This document shows positions 46,301 through 55,246 of a DNA stretch of 64,000 nucleotides, piece by piece. A program made the position numbers and the translations under genes. This stretch comes from Polynucleobacter sp. AM-25C3. Lineage in GTDB: Bacteria > Pseudomonadota > Gammaproteobacteria > Burkholderiales > Burkholderiaceae. Under the pieces are notes generated by a model, which saw only the letters and a program-made list of their open reading frames with translations, did no database searches and was not told where the DNA came from. The stretch lies in contig NZ_JACVOS010000001.1 of NCBI RefSeq assembly GCF_018882335.1, positions 124,001 through 188,000 of the forward strand, read 5' to 3'. Numbering within the stretch: position 1 is the first letter of the stretch; every line of letters begins with the position of its first letter.

Positions 46301-46404
46301 TTGACCGGCAAAGAGCCAACAGCCTTCAAGCCAAATACCAAGACGAGTGCACTCACCACCAGTGAGAGCACCGGTCTACGAATAAATATGTCAGTCCAAT
46401 TCAT
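43369..46404 (-). CDS. RND multidrug efflux permease (HAE-1 type)
   Basis: Inner-membrane proton-driven drug pump of 1011 residues with 12 membrane helices and two large periplasmic loops. The start MNWTDIFIRRPVLSLVVSAL is typical. The proton-relay pair Asp400/Asp401 lies in LAIGLVVDDAIIVVENVDR. The conserved GSARAVAVPVIAMPLSLIG and PILMTTAAMVLGVVPLV are present. It follows the adaptor gene by 7 bases. The substrates cannot be deduced. Confidence 0.96.
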   Translation of the reverse strand: MNWTDIFIRRPVLSLVVSALVLVFGLKAVGSLPVNQYPQTQNAIVTITTAYYGADPETIAGFITQPLETAIAQSQGIDYLSSMSVSGLSTITATLKLNYDSNAALTQIQTQISSVKNQLPPQAQQPVLTVQIGQSTAAMYMGFYSDDIPNNAITDYLLRVVKPKLDSVDGVQNAEITGGRKFALRAWLDREKMAGLGVGADDVYSAMAANNYLSAVGSTKGDMVAVDLVAGTDLHTLDEFRKLVIKKDGINIVYLDQVASVTMGSEDYNTNVAFSGKKSVFIAIKVAPQANLLDVAARVRAAVPDIQQQLPTGMSGKVVYDSTKFITTSIDEVVMTLLEALLIVTIVIYLFLGSARAVAVPVIAMPLSLIGTFFLMQVLGYSINLLTLLALVLAIGLVVDDAIIVVENVDRHMKEGKSPLEASLIAARELGGPILAMTIVLIAVYIPIGFQGGLTGALFTEFAFTLASAVAVSGLIALTLSPMMCSRIFTEEQEASSFVQKIDRIFEKVHHSYQTTLRELLSTWQVIIVMGVILLGGVAYLYATARAELAPTEDQGIVLMQASGPPNSTVNQMQTYADQIYQISAAEPEYEQMFQITSPTSSFGGVLLKDWDQRSRNATKFQEDMQGKWNAIAGAHVAAFQFPALPGAQGLPVQVVINTTESYEQLNEVSQAVLDKARRSGNFFFVDSDLKIDKPQDVLEIDREKVAALGMTQQQVGSALSAALGGGYVNYFSVAGRSYRVIPQVKQVDRLNPDQILDYYIRTPSGQMIQARTIATIKQKVVPQSINHFQQLNSATISGVSTPFISQADLLEFMRQTLKEVAPSGYTMDYAGPSRQFMAESGGFLVTMFFAILIVFLVLAAQFESFRDPIVILVSVPLALFGALIFINLGFTTLNVYTQVGLVTLMGLISKHGILIVEFANELQEAGRSKLDAIVEASSVRLRPILMTTAAMVLGVVPLVIASGAGAAGRQSMGIVIFTGLSIGTLFTLFVVPAMYLFIGADHHQKKFKQQ

Positions 46405-46411
46405 CTAGGAC

Positions 46412-47743
46412 TTATTCCTGTGGCTGCGGGTTTGGTGAATTCGAAGGCTGCACTTTGTTATTCACAATCAGCGGTGTACCGTTCTTCAGCTTGAGCTGGC
46501 CACTAGTGACTACCGTAGCACCCTCTTCAACTCCTTTGAGAATAGCTACTTGGTCACCACGTGTTGGCCCTGTAGTCACAAATACCTGTTGCGCTTCCAG
46601 CGCAGGGTTGCCTTGCTTATCTTTCTTGCCCGTTGGCTTAGCAATAAACACAATGGAGCCATAGGGGTTATAGGTAACCGCGGTCTGAGGCAATGTCAGC
46701 AACTTGACTTCATCGCCCAGCTTGATATTGACGTTGGCAAACATGCCCGGCAATATCTTTTTATCTGGATTGGCCAGCTGCGCTTCAATCTGAATATTCC
46801 GCGTATTGGTATCGACCTTCGGACTCACCGCAGTAACTTTGCCAATAAAGCTCGCATCCTTAAAGGCGTCCGTCGTAACAACAATCTCTTGTCCCACCTG
46901 AATCTGTGCAGCATTGCTCTGCGGTAAATTGAAGTCTACAAAGATAGGATCTAAGGTTTGCAGGGTCAGCAACTTATCGCCAGGATTGACATACTGACCT
47001 GGGTTAATCATCACGATGCCCACCCGACCACTAAAGGGTGCCTTCAAATTCTTCTTGGCGACCAATGCGGTTTGTTGCTCAACCTGAGCTTGCTTGGAAG
47101 CAGCATCAGCCTTGCTGGTATCAAACACGTTTTTGCTAATCGCCTGAATAGCTAACTGCTGCCTATCCCGCTCATTAATTACCTTGGCTAAATCTGCTAA
47201 TGCCTTGAGGGAATTTAATTGAGCAACATCAGAGGCGTCATTTAGTTTAATAAGCAACTCGCCCTCTTTCACATCCATGCCCGATTTAATGGGAACGGTC
47301 TGTACAAGACCGCCAATCTCAGTGCTCAGCTCAACCCCTCTGTAGGCGCGCACATTACCAACGCTAGAGAGTTTAGGTTGCCACTCAGTAGAAGACACTA
47401 CTAGTGTGGACACAGTTGCAGGCGGTAATCCCATGCCTGCGATGAAATGCTTAATCATGAAAGTCTTGAGTTGATTGAAGCCAAAGATCAAGCCGAGCAA
47501 TAAAAATACACCGCACAGCATGATGATCATGCGGCGGCGTAATGGCGTCATGGCTTGTAACTTGGCATACGCCTTCGTCTGCATGAAGCGCTCGCGTAAG
47601 CGCGCCCATAAGCCCTTGGCTTTTTCCCAAAGAGCAATCAGCTTCTCACGAAGCTTCCACTCTTCTGCTTTAGCAAGCGCCCAAGCCCATAAGGCAACTG
47701 CTGCTGCAGTGACTTTAGCTTTAATTTTTTCCAGAAGTTTCAT
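46412..47743 (-). CDS. RND efflux periplasmic adaptor with long cytoplasmic N-terminus
   Basis: Membrane fusion protein of 443 residues linking pump and outer-membrane channel. The hairpin and lipoyl parts (VQTVPIKSGMDVKEGELLIKLND, quoted in part) and beta-barrel IMINPGQYVNPGDKLLTL-like segment VGIVMINPGQYVNPGDKLLT are standard. About 70 residues rich in Trp, Ala, Lys and Arg precede the membrane anchor (about 71-90, MIIMLCGVFLLLGLIFGF), which is unusual. An internal ATG at 47584 could be the real start. It overlaps the outer-membrane gene by 23 bases. Confidence 0.93.
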   Translation of the reverse strand: MKLLEKIKAKVTAAAVALWAWALAKAEEWKLREKLIALWEKAKGLWARLRERFMQTKAYAKLQAMTPLRRRMIIMLCGVFLLLGLIFGFNQLKTFMIKHFIAGMGLPPATVSTLVVSSTEWQPKLSSVGNVRAYRGVELSTEIGGLVQTVPIKSGMDVKEGELLIKLNDASDVAQLNSLKALADLAKVINERDRQQLAIQAISKNVFDTSKADAASKQAQVEQQTALVAKKNLKAPFSGRVGIVMINPGQYVNPGDKLLTLQTLDPIFVDFNLPQSNAAQIQVGQEIVVTTDAFKDASFIGKVTAVSPKVDTNTRNIQIEAQLANPDKKILPGMFANVNIKLGDEVKLLTLPQTAVTYNPYGSIVFIAKPTGKKDKQGNPALEAQQVFVTTGPTRGDQVAILKGVEEGATVVTSGQLKLKNGTPLIVNNKVQPSNSPNPQPQE

Positions 47744-49259
47744 TTTGATCTTTGTTCGCTATGGCTTTTGGTTGAAAGGCTGGGCCGGTCCGATTCCACC
47801 AACCACCACCTAGTGCTGCAAATAATGCCGCTGTATCGGAGAACCGAGTTGCTTGCGCAGAAACGGATTTGACCTTGGCAATTTGATATTGGTTTTGATA
47901 GTAGAGAACAGCCAAGTAACTTGCAGTGCCCAGCTTGTATTGCTGCTGGACTAAATCCAAAGTTTCATAGGCGTAGCGTTCAGCATCTGATGCTGACTTC
48001 AGCGCTTGAGCGCCAGTCTCTAGAGCGCGTAAGGAATCCGCAACCTCTTGAAATGCCTTAAGAACAGTTGCCTGGTATTGATAGACCGCTTGCTCGTAAT
48101 TGGCCATTGCACCACGACGTTGTGCCAATAACTGTCCACCCTGAAAGAGGGGCTGAAAGATACCGCCAGCAACCGACCACAATGCTGCATTGGGCCCAAA
48201 TAAAGCATTGCTCGTTAAAGCAGCAGAGCCAATCGCGCCCGTGATATTAAATTGCGGCAATAAGTTTGCGGTGGCTACGCCGACTAATGCATTGGTTGCT
48301 TTTAGTTGGGCTTCGGCTGCACGCACATCTGGGCGTTGACGCACCAAGCTCGATGGCACCGACAGTGGTAGCTTCTCCGGCAAATGCAAAGACTTCAAAT
48401 CGAACTTGGTAACGTTGGCGTTACTCGGCAACTCTCCAACTAAGACTGCCAACTGATTACGAGCAAAGGAAAGATTACGCTCGTAGGTAAATAGATCTAC
48501 CTGAGAGTTAGATACCAGAGTTCTTTGCGATGTCACATCCACTTTAGAAACCGTGCCGATCACTAATTGCTTTTCGGTTACTTCAGCCAAATTAGTTTGC
48601 GCCTTCAGAATTTCTTCGGTAGCTTGCATCTGCGCTCGAAGCGCCGCTTCTCGCACCGCGCCAGTCACAATATTGGCGGTCAAAGAAAGATATGCGCCTT
48701 CCAATTGAAACTGGGCAATCTCTGCTTGCGCTCTTGCGCCTTCAACTGCGCGACGTGCGCCGCCAAAAACATCCAGCTTGTAAGTGACATTTACAGAGGC
48801 GTTGTAAAGGCTGTAGGTATCTGAACCACCAGATGGAATTCCATAGACCGCAGCAGGCTGAAGTTCGCGCGTAACCCCGCTATTTAGACCAATTGCAGGG
48901 AAATACTGCCCACCAATTTGCGCATTCACATTTTCTTGGCTAGCACGTAAGGCAGCATCGGCGGCGCCTAAATTTGGATTTTGTTGCAAGGCTTTTTTGA
49001 TCAGGACATCAAGCTCTGGTGACTTAAACAACTCCCACCATTGAGCCTCAATATCGGCACCTTCAATAAACTCTTGATCTGTACCGCCCGGAACTCCAGG
49101 CGCAGTAGCTAATTTCTTGGAAAGAGTAGTCTCGGTATAAGTAGAAGTATTGGGTGCATCGGGTTGCTTAAAGTCTGGGCCTACTGCACACGCAGAGAGA
49201 AGCCCCGCGGAAAGTAGCGGAAGCCAACGCAAAATAAAGAAATCTTTTGAACCAAACAT
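47721..49259 (-). CDS. RND efflux outer-membrane lipoprotein (OprM/NodT type)
   Basis: Outer-membrane channel of about 512 residues. I start at ATG 49259 (MFGSKDFFILRWLPLLSAG); its lipobox LLSACAVGPDF places Cys24 as the lipidated residue. Longer frames run into a promoter-like region. The body has two helical repeats with ANLLPQFNITGAIGSAALTS and YQYQATVLKAFQEVADSLRA. It is the first gene of the outer membrane-adaptor-permease operon. Confidence 0.94.
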   Translation of the reverse strand: MFGSKDFFILRWLPLLSAGLLSACAVGPDFKQPDAPNTSTYTETTLSKKLATAPGVPGGTDQEFIEGADIEAQWWELFKSPELDVLIKKALQQNPNLGAADAALRASQENVNAQIGGQYFPAIGLNSGVTRELQPAAVYGIPSGGSDTYSLYNASVNVTYKLDVFGGARRAVEGARAQAEIAQFQLEGAYLSLTANIVTGAVREAALRAQMQATEEILKAQTNLAEVTEKQLVIGTVSKVDVTSQRTLVSNSQVDLFTYERNLSFARNQLAVLVGELPSNANVTKFDLKSLHLPEKLPLSVPSSLVRQRPDVRAAEAQLKATNALVGVATANLLPQFNITGAIGSAALTSNALFGPNAALWSVAGGIFQPLFQGGQLLAQRRGAMANYEQAVYQYQATVLKAFQEVADSLRALETGAQALKSASDAERYAYETLDLVQQQYKLGTASYLAVLYYQNQYQIAKVKSVSAQATRFSDTAALFAALGGGWWNRTGPAFQPKAIANKDQNETSGKN

Positions 49260-49348
49260 GTACTGTGACAAGTATCCTTTTCTACAGAAGATATTTGAAC
49301 ACACTTTTTTAATCCAGTCTGTGTAACACCTTGATTTGAATAATGAAT

Positions 49349-49376
49349 TTTGTACACAGCTAGACGTAGAAGTCAA
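49349..49376 (-). promoter_or_regulatory. Possible promoter of the RND efflux operon
   Basis: On the minus strand TTGACT (49376-49371), a 16-base spacer and TACAAA (49354-49349) lie about 90 bases upstream of the ATG at 49259. The -35 is good and the -10 is weak. No regulator gene is adjacent. Confidence 0.35.
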
Positions 49377-49385
49377 ACGGATTTT

Positions 49386-50267
49386 TTACTCTTCGACCCT
49401 ATTCTTAGTGGTAATTTTTCCAAAGCTTCCACTGTTGAAATCCTGCATTGCTTGAGCAATCTCTTCTTTGGTATTCATGACAAAGGGGCCGTAGCCAACG
49501 ATCGGCTCGTCAATAGGTTCACCGCTCAGCAATAAGGCAATCGAGTCTTCCAGCACGTTGACCTCAATATCTTGGCCTTGCTGGCTAAACATCAACATCT
49601 GAGCATCTTTCGCAACTGCACCATCACCACCCAAAACGGCACCCTCGAGAACTACCAAGGATGAATTCCAGCCCTCAGGCACCGAAATCGTTGTAATGCC
49701 CTTTTTCAATTTAAGGTCAATCACATTCAGCGGAGTAAGAGTGTTGGCAGGTCCTTTATGGCCATCAAACTCCCCGGCAATGATGCGAGCTTGCCCAGCA
49801 CCATTCTTTAATTCAAGCGCTGGAATCTGCTTATTCAGAATGGCCTGATAGCCAGGCTTAGTCATTTTGAGATTTGCTGGCAAGTTGACCCAGAGCTGCA
49901 CCATATTTAGAGTTCCGCCATTTTTGGCAAAGCATTCTGAATGAAACTCTTCATGCAAGATGCCAGAGCCCGCAGTCATCCACTGCACATCGCCCGGGCC
50001 AATCACCCCGCCCTGGCCTGTGGAGTCCTTATGGGCAACTTCACCCTCATAAACAATAGTCACAGTTTCAAAACCGCGATGGGGATGTGAGCCGACACCC
50101 TTACGCTCAGTCGTTGGGGGAAACTCTGCTGGGCCTGCGTAATCGAGCATCAAGAATGGGCTCATTTGTTTTCCTAAATCTTGATAGAAAAACAGGGTGC
50201 GCACTGGAAAGCCATCGCCAACCCAATGGCCTTGATCATTACCCTGTATGCCGATTACTTTTTTCAT
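49386..50267 (-). CDS. Pirin family protein
   Basis: A bicupin of 293 residues. The metal site is in GSHPHRGFETVTIVYEGEV plus the Glu/His pair in GSGILHEEFHSE, as in pirins with quercetinase activity. MLDYAGPAEFPPTTERKG is characteristic. It is the last gene of the MarR-DoxX-flavodoxin-pirin run, 30 bases after the flavodoxin gene. It may handle quinones or flavonoid-like aromatics, which is inferred from family and context. Confidence 0.93.
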   Translation of the reverse strand: MKKVIGIQGNDQGHWVGDGFPVRTLFFYQDLGKQMSPFLMLDYAGPAEFPPTTERKGVGSHPHRGFETVTIVYEGEVAHKDSTGQGGVIGPGDVQWMTAGSGILHEEFHSECFAKNGGTLNMVQLWVNLPANLKMTKPGYQAILNKQIPALELKNGAGQARIIAGEFDGHKGPANTLTPLNVIDLKLKKGITTISVPEGWNSSLVVLEGAVLGGDGAVAKDAQMLMFSQQGQDIEVNVLEDSIALLLSGEPIDEPIVGYGPFVMNTKEEIAQAMQDFNSGSFGKITTKNRVEE

Positions 50268-50297
50268 AGCTCCCCAATATGTTTAAAGCCAACTCGA

Positions 50298-50855
50298 TTA
50301 CTTAGCCTTAAATTCACTAGCAATCTTGGCAATACGCTCGCCATAGAGACGCGCCGTTTCTAAATCACCTGCATTCACTTCATCAGCACTTGCATCTGAA
50401 GGTGTCTGCATCATTGCACCAGCTGATGAGCCTACATAGTTCACATCGTCGCGTTTTGCAGCTTTGGAATTGGAAGGCATCAAACCAGTCCCCACCCAAA
50501 TGCCTGAATGCTGCATGGCTAAAGTAAAGAAGTAATGCAAGGTAGAGTGCTTGTCGCCATTCATGGTGGCAGAGTTCGTGAAGCCGCCGAATACTTTATC
50601 TTTCCACTGCTGGGAAAACCATTGTTTAGAACTTGCGTCAGCGAACTTCTTAAACTGCCAGCTTACTGTGCCCATATAGGTTGGCGAGCCAAATATGATC
50701 GCATCAGCAGCGTTTAGAGTTTCCCACTGAGCATCAGTAATATTACCTTCGGCATCGATAGTCACTAATGCACCATTGGAGCCTTTTGCTACCGCTTCAG
50801 CTTGCTTAACAGTGTGGCCATATCCACTATGAAATACAACAGCTACTTTAGTCAT
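50298..50855 (-). CDS. Flavodoxin-fold NAD(P)H:quinone oxidoreductase-like protein
   Basis: A 185-residue flavodoxin-like protein. The FMN phosphate loop is VVFHSGYGHTVKQAEAV, and the isoalloxazine loop is IIFGSPTYMGTVSWQFKKF with GGFTNSATMNGDKHSTLH, as in WrbA-type quinone reductases. Two-electron quinone reduction is the likely role. It lies between the DoxX and pirin genes. Confidence 0.92.
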   Translation of the reverse strand: MTKVAVVFHSGYGHTVKQAEAVAKGSNGALVTIDAEGNITDAQWETLNAADAIIFGSPTYMGTVSWQFKKFADASSKQWFSQQWKDKVFGGFTNSATMNGDKHSTLHYFFTLAMQHSGIWVGTGLMPSNSKAAKRDDVNYVGSSAGAMMQTPSDASADEVNAGDLETARLYGERIAKIASEFKAK

Positions 50856-50879
50856 GATCTTTTCCTTAATTAAATGAAA

Positions 50880-51290
50880 TTACTTCACTTCTCTACGAGC
50901 ATCGATACTGAAACCGCCAGCACCAGCAGAAGCTAGAACCAGCAAGCCGCCCATGACGGCGATATTTTTGAAGAACAATAATTGTGCGATGAAGGCGGCA
51001 TCAGCTGGAGCTGCCCAATACGCATGGCCAGAAACAGCCGCCAGTAAGGTGAAGATGGCCATGATGATTGCTACTAATCTTGTTTGAAAACCTACGAGCA
51101 AAGCAATACTTCCAACAATCTCAATCACAATGGTTACTACCAAAGCAAATACTGGGGCTGGAATACCCAATGATGCGAAATAGCCTAATGTACCTTCAAA
51201 GCCAGCCATCTTGGCCAAACCCGCTGGTAGAAAGAGGGCAATGATCAGCAATCGGCCAATCAGATTTAATGCGCTTTGGTACGTGTTCAT
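50880..51290 (-). CDS. DoxX family membrane protein
   Basis: A 136-residue protein with four predicted helices. RLLIIALFLPAGLAKMAGFEGT and VVTIVIEIVGSIALLVGFQTRLVAI (quoted in part) match DoxX proteins. Members are often in redox-stress clusters but their biochemistry is poorly defined. It follows the MarR gene by 33 bases and precedes the flavodoxin gene by 24. Confidence 0.9.
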   Translation of the reverse strand: MNTYQSALNLIGRLLIIALFLPAGLAKMAGFEGTLGYFASLGIPAPVFALVVTIVIEIVGSIALLVGFQTRLVAIIMAIFTLLAAVSGHAYWAAPADAAFIAQLLFFKNIAVMGGLLVLASAGAGGFSIDARREVK

Positions 51291-51323
51291 GTGATATTCC
51301 TTTTTGATATAAGCTTGTATTGG

Positions 51324-51740
51324 CTAATTAAAAATTGCTTTTACGTTTTGCAAAACGGTCACTGCTTGTTCTAATTCTTTTTTACTTAGCTTCCCGAAAG
51401 CTTTACCGAGATACTCGACATGCTCCGGAAATACTTTCTTAAATAGCTTGTCGCCACTTTTGGATAAACCAATCTTGTAACTGCGACCATCCTCAACATT
51501 CATGAACTTATCAATGAGGCCTTTGGCCTCCAATCTCTCCAAGACCCCCGTCATCGTCCCTTTAGAAACAAGCGTCTTTTCACCCAACTCCTTACAGGTC
51601 ATCGGCGGTTGATTGCCCAAGGTCGCGACAATATCAAACTGGGTTGTGGTTAAACCCATTTCTTTAATATGAGCCCCAGAGTGAGCCTCAAACGCCTGAT
51701 AAGCCTGAACCAATTCCTTAACGAGCGATAGGTGATTCAT
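51324..51740 (-). CDS. MarR family transcriptional regulator
   Basis: A winged-helix repressor of 138 residues starting at ATG 51740 (MNHLSLVKELVQAYQAFEA). The DNA-binding part reads TTTQFDIVATLGNQPPMTCK and LVSKGTMTGVLERLEAKGLI, the wing NVEDGRSYKIGLSKSG. An ATG at 51800 is rejected because it would place the promoter inside the coding region. It heads the DoxX-flavodoxin-pirin operon, and palindromes on its promoter suggest autorepression. The inducer is unknown; an oxidant or quinone is plausible. Confidence 0.93.
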   Translation of the reverse strand: MNHLSLVKELVQAYQAFEAHSGAHIKEMGLTTTQFDIVATLGNQPPMTCKELGEKTLVSKGTMTGVLERLEAKGLIDKFMNVEDGRSYKIGLSKSGDKLFKKVFPEHVEYLGKAFGKLSKKELEQAVTVLQNVKAIFN

Positions 51741-51766
51741 TTGATACCTCAATTTAGTCTGTATAC

Positions 51767-51793
51767 GTACTAGTATAGTACTAGATCGTACTA
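51767..51793. promoter_or_regulatory. Nested palindromic operator upstream of the MarR operon
   Basis: GTACTA-GTA-TAGTAC (51767-51781) is a perfect inverted repeat. Its right arm TAGTAC also pairs with GTACTA at 51788-51793 across a 6-base spacer (TAGATC). The pair of overlapping palindromes covers the -10 and spacer of the promoter at 51772-51800, which fits repression by a MarR dimer. Confidence 0.6.
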
Positions 51794-51800
51794 ATTGCAA
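51772..51800 (-). promoter_or_regulatory. Sigma70 promoter of the MarR-DoxX-flavodoxin-pirin operon
   Basis: On the minus strand TTGCAA (51800-51795), a 17-base spacer and TATACT (51777-51772), 5 of 6 of the consensus, lie about 31 bases before ATG 51740. It is embedded in the nested palindromes. Confidence 0.6.
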
Positions 51801-51875
51801 GGCCCTACAAAATTAAGGGAATAAACCCAGTGGATTGGCTTCTTCCACCCGAGTTAATAGATCTACCAAGAATTT

Positions 51876-51893
51876 TGGGGTGAATCCACCCCA
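51876..51893 (-). terminator. Hairpin just after glmS
   Basis: TGGGGTG-GATT-CACCCCA on the minus strand forms a perfect 7-base-pair stem with a 4-base loop, starting 6 bases after the glmS stop. The following AAAATTCTT is not a strong T-tract, so it could be a weak terminator or an mRNA 3'-end stabiliser. Confidence 0.4.
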
Positions 51894-51899
51894 GAGGAA

Positions 51900-53732
51900 T
51901 TACTCGACCGTAACGCTCTTTGCGAGGTTACGTGGCTTATCGACATCGGTGCCTAATGCACAAGCGGTGTGATATGCCAGGAGCTGCAATGGAACTACGT
52001 GCAGGATTGGGGAGAGATTACCGTAATGCTCAGGAAGGCGAATGACGTTAATACCTTCGCTACTCGTAATATCCGTATCTTGATCTGCGAAGACATATAA
52101 CTTGCCGCCACGGGCTTTGACTTCTTGCATATTGGATTTGAGTTTTTCCAACAAGTCATCTTTTGGTGCGACGGTGACTACTGGCATCTTCTCAGTAACA
52201 AGGGCAAGCGGTCCATGCTTTAACTCACCAGCCGGATAGGCCTCTGCATGGATATAAGAAATTTCTTTGAGTTTGAGTGCGCCTTCTAAGGCAATTGGGT
52301 AATGCATGCCACGACCCAGGAACAAAGCGTTTTCACATTTAGCAAAAGCAGTACTCCAAGCAATAATCTGAGGCTCAAGCGCTAAAACTGCATGCAAGGC
52401 TTTTGGCAAATGGCGCAAGTCACCCAAGAGTTCTTTTTCTCGCTCGGGACTTACCTTGCCCGCTCGCTTGGCCAATGAAACAGCCAACAAATAGAGTGCA
52501 ACCAATTGAGTAGTAAAGGCTTTAGTAGAAGCCACGCCAATCTCAGTACCAGCCTTAGTTAAGAAGTTCCAATGGGTTTCACGAACCATGGCGCTACTAG
52601 CCACATTGCAAATAGCTAAGGTGTATTGATGACCCAAGGCTTGCGCATGACGCAAAGCGGCTAAAGTATCGGCAGTCTCGCCTGATTGGGAGACCACCAC
52701 AATTAATGTTTTGGGATTTGGAACAGAAGTGCGATAGCGATACTCACTAGCAATCTCCACCTGCGTCGGAATGCCCGCCAAATCCTCTAGCCAATATTTA
52801 GCAACACATGCAGAGTAGTAACTAGTGCCACAGGCTAGGATCAAGATTTGATCAAACTTTTTCCATTGCTCTGGGTCTGCGCCAAATAACTCTGGGCCAA
52901 AGCTTGCAATATTGGCAAGCGTGTCGCCAATTGCTCGTGGTTGCTCAAAGATCTCTTTTTGCATGTAATGCTGATAAGGGCCCAAATCTACAGAGTCAGC
53001 TTGCGCAGGCATGGCCTTATGCTCTCTTTGCACTGCTTTGCCAGCTTGATCAATGATCTCAACAGCATCAGCTTTCAGAATGGCGACATCGCCTTCTTCT
53101 AGGTACATCATCGAATGGGCACGACCAGCAAGCGCTAGTGCATCAGAGGCTAAGAAATTTTCATGCTCCCCGAGCGCAACAACCAATGGAGAACCAACAC
53201 GCGCGCCCACCAAAACATCTGGGCGATCCTGCGCAATCACACCAATCGCATAAGCACCATGTAAACGCGGCAATACAGATCGGACCGAAGCCACTAAATC
53301 AACTTGCTTGCTAGATACATAGGCTTGATGAATTAAATGCGCAATAACCTCGGTATCTGTTTCAGAGGTAAATAGATAGCCCGCAGCCTTCAGCTCAGTA
53401 CGAAGCGATTCGTAGTTTTCAATAATGCCGTTATGAACGACAGCGATCAATCCGCCGGAGATATGGGGATGGGCATTTTGTGTATCTGGTTTACCGTGCG
53501 TTGCCCAGCGAGTATGTGCAATACCCAGGGTCCCGTGGAAATCCTTGCCCTGCTCTGCCAACTCGGATACACGAGCGGTAGTACGAGCACGCTCAATCGG
53601 ATGCTTGGCATCGTCGCCATTAATTACTGCAAAACCACAAGAATCATAGCCACGGTATTCAAGGCGACGCAGGCCTTCAATTAAGACTTCGACAATATTC
53701 TTACGCGATGCCGCGCCCACAATTCCGCACAT
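51900..53732 (-). CDS. glmS: Glutamine-fructose-6-phosphate aminotransferase (isomerizing)
   Basis: Makes glucosamine 6-phosphate for peptidoglycan and LPS. The 610 residues open with MCGIVGAA, the N-terminal cysteine being the glutaminase nucleophile. [17 protein letters not shown] is present, then two SIS sugar-isomerase domains ([22 protein letters not shown], and the C-terminal [12 protein letters not shown]). It follows glmU with a 1-base overlap, so the two are co-expressed. No glmZ-type element is visible. Confidence 0.97.
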   Translation of the reverse strand: MCGIVGAASRKNIVEVLIEGLRRLEYRGYDSCGFAVINGDDAKHPIERARTTARVSELAEQGKDFHGTLGIAHTRWATHGKPDTQNAHPHISGGLIAVVHNGIIENYESLRTELKAAGYLFTSETDTEVIAHLIHQAYVSSKQVDLVASVRSVLPRLHGAYAIGVIAQDRPDVLVGARVGSPLVVALGEHENFLASDALALAGRAHSMMYLEEGDVAILKADAVEIIDQAGKAVQREHKAMPAQADSVDLGPYQHYMQKEIFEQPRAIGDTLANIASFGPELFGADPEQWKKFDQILILACGTSYYSACVAKYWLEDLAGIPTQVEIASEYRYRTSVPNPKTLIVVVSQSGETADTLAALRHAQALGHQYTLAICNVASSAMVRETHWNFLTKAGTEIGVASTKAFTTQLVALYLLAVSLAKRAGKVSPEREKELLGDLRHLPKALHAVLALEPQIIAWSTAFAKCENALFLGRGMHYPIALEGALKLKEISYIHAEAYPAGELKHGPLALVTEKMPVVTVAPKDDLLEKLKSNMQEVKARGGKLYVFADQDTDITSSEGINVIRLPEHYGNLSPILHVVPLQLLAYHTACALGTDVDKPRNLAKSVTVE

Positions 53733-55207
53733 TATTTTTTAGCCTTAACGGATTTTTTAGCGGGTACTTTTTTAGCCGCGACTTTATTTGCCACTATATT
53801 CTTTTCCTTCTTTACGGGGCGCTGCCACTGTAAAGAAATTTGTTTCGCCCGTGACACTGTCAACTGATTCGGTGGCGCATCTTTAGTCAAAGTAGTTCCT
53901 GCTCCTAGAGTGGCGCCACGACCCACGCGCACAGGAGCAACCAACTGAGTATCGGAACCAATGAAAACATCATCTTCAATAATCGTTTGGTGTTTGTTCA
54001 CACCATCGTAATTGCAGGTAATCGTACCTGCGCCGATATTGACCCTAGAACCGACAATTGAATCACCCACATAGGCCAAATGATTTGCTTTGCTATTTGC
54101 GGAGATCTTGCTGTTCTTCACTTCAACAAAGTTGCCAATATGCACATCGTTAGCTAAGTCTGCGCCTGGACGCAAGCGAGCATAAGGACCAATCAATGAA
54201 CTTGCACCAACCTTGGCGCCATCAATATGGCTATACGGATGAATGGTGACATTCTTACCAATCACGCTATTGCGGATAATGCAATAAGGGCCAACTTTGG
54301 TGCCAGCAGCTAAAGTCACGCAACCTTCGAATACGCAACCCACATCAATAAAGACATCGGTGCCGCACTCTAGCGTTCCGCGAATATCGATGCGTGCTGG
54401 ATCAACCAAAGAAACGCCGGCATCCATCAATACATTCGCTTGATTGAGTTGATGAACTCGCTCGAGTGCTGCCAACTGATCACGACTATTGACGCCAACA
54501 GTCTCGTATTCAGCATCCGCTTGCGTTGTGCGAATGGGCACACCATCTTTTACTGCCATGGCAATCACATCGGTTAAATAGTATTCGCCTTGGGCATTGC
54601 TGGCTCGCAAAGCCTTCAACCATTTCTTTAATGAATTGGTTGGCAGCACCATGATGCCGGTATTAATTTCTTGAATGCGCTTTTGCTCGGGCGTTGCATC
54701 TTTTTCTTCAACAATCGCTTTTACAGAACCATCAATATCGCGCACGATGCGGCCATAGCCCTTTGGATTTTTGAGGTTTTGAGTCAGGAGGGCCAAAGCA
54801 GAATCTTGACCACGGACACCATCAGCCAATTTGGCTAATTTAGAAAGTGTCTTTTTGCTCGTGAGGGGCACATCGCCGTAAAGCACCAAAGTAGGCTCAT
54901 TCACATCCAGTTTAGGCAAGGCTTGCAATAAAGCGTGGCCCGTCCCTTTTTGCTCAGCCTGTAATGCGGTATTCACTTTGCCAAAGCGAGCATCCTGCTC
55001 GCTGGTGATTTGCAGGAATTGCTTTACATCAGCAGCCCCATGACCCACAACAACAATGGGGCCAGTTTTAGCGCTTTTGCCTTGTAGGTCCAGAGCGGTA
55101 TTCAAAACATGCTGGAGAAGCGGCTTCCCGGCCAAGGTTTGGAGAACCTTGGGTAATGCGGACTTCATCCGCTTTCCCTGCCCAGCAGCCAATATGACAA
55201 TATTCAT
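53732..55207 (-). CDS. glmU: Bifunctional GlmU (acetyltransferase and uridylyltransferase)
   Basis: Makes UDP-N-acetylglucosamine. The N-terminal pyrophosphorylase has [21 protein letters not shown] and LYGDVPLT, and the C-terminal left-handed beta-helix has hexapeptide repeats such as [20 protein letters not shown] and the trimer contact region [20 protein letters not shown]. At 491 residues it is longer than the usual length of about 455. The extra tail (466-491) is Lys/Ala/Val-rich. It overlaps glmS by 1 base. Confidence 0.97.
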   Translation of the reverse strand: MNIVILAAGQGKRMKSALPKVLQTLAGKPLLQHVLNTALDLQGKSAKTGPIVVVGHGAADVKQFLQITSEQDARFGKVNTALQAEQKGTGHALLQALPKLDVNEPTLVLYGDVPLTSKKTLSKLAKLADGVRGQDSALALLTQNLKNPKGYGRIVRDIDGSVKAIVEEKDATPEQKRIQEINTGIMVLPTNSLKKWLKALRASNAQGEYYLTDVIAMAVKDGVPIRTTQADAEYETVGVNSRDQLAALERVHQLNQANVLMDAGVSLVDPARIDIRGTLECGTDVFIDVGCVFEGCVTLAAGTKVGPYCIIRNSVIGKNVTIHPYSHIDGAKVGASSLIGPYARLRPGADLANDVHIGNFVEVKNSKISANSKANHLAYVGDSIVGSRVNIGAGTITCNYDGVNKHQTIIEDDVFIGSDTQLVAPVRVGRGATLGAGTTLTKDAPPNQLTVSRAKQISLQWQRPVKKEKNIVANKVAAKKVPAKKSVKAKK

Positions 55208-55246
55208 AAGGATGAATTATAAATTGTCTCTTTATATTCTCTATAA

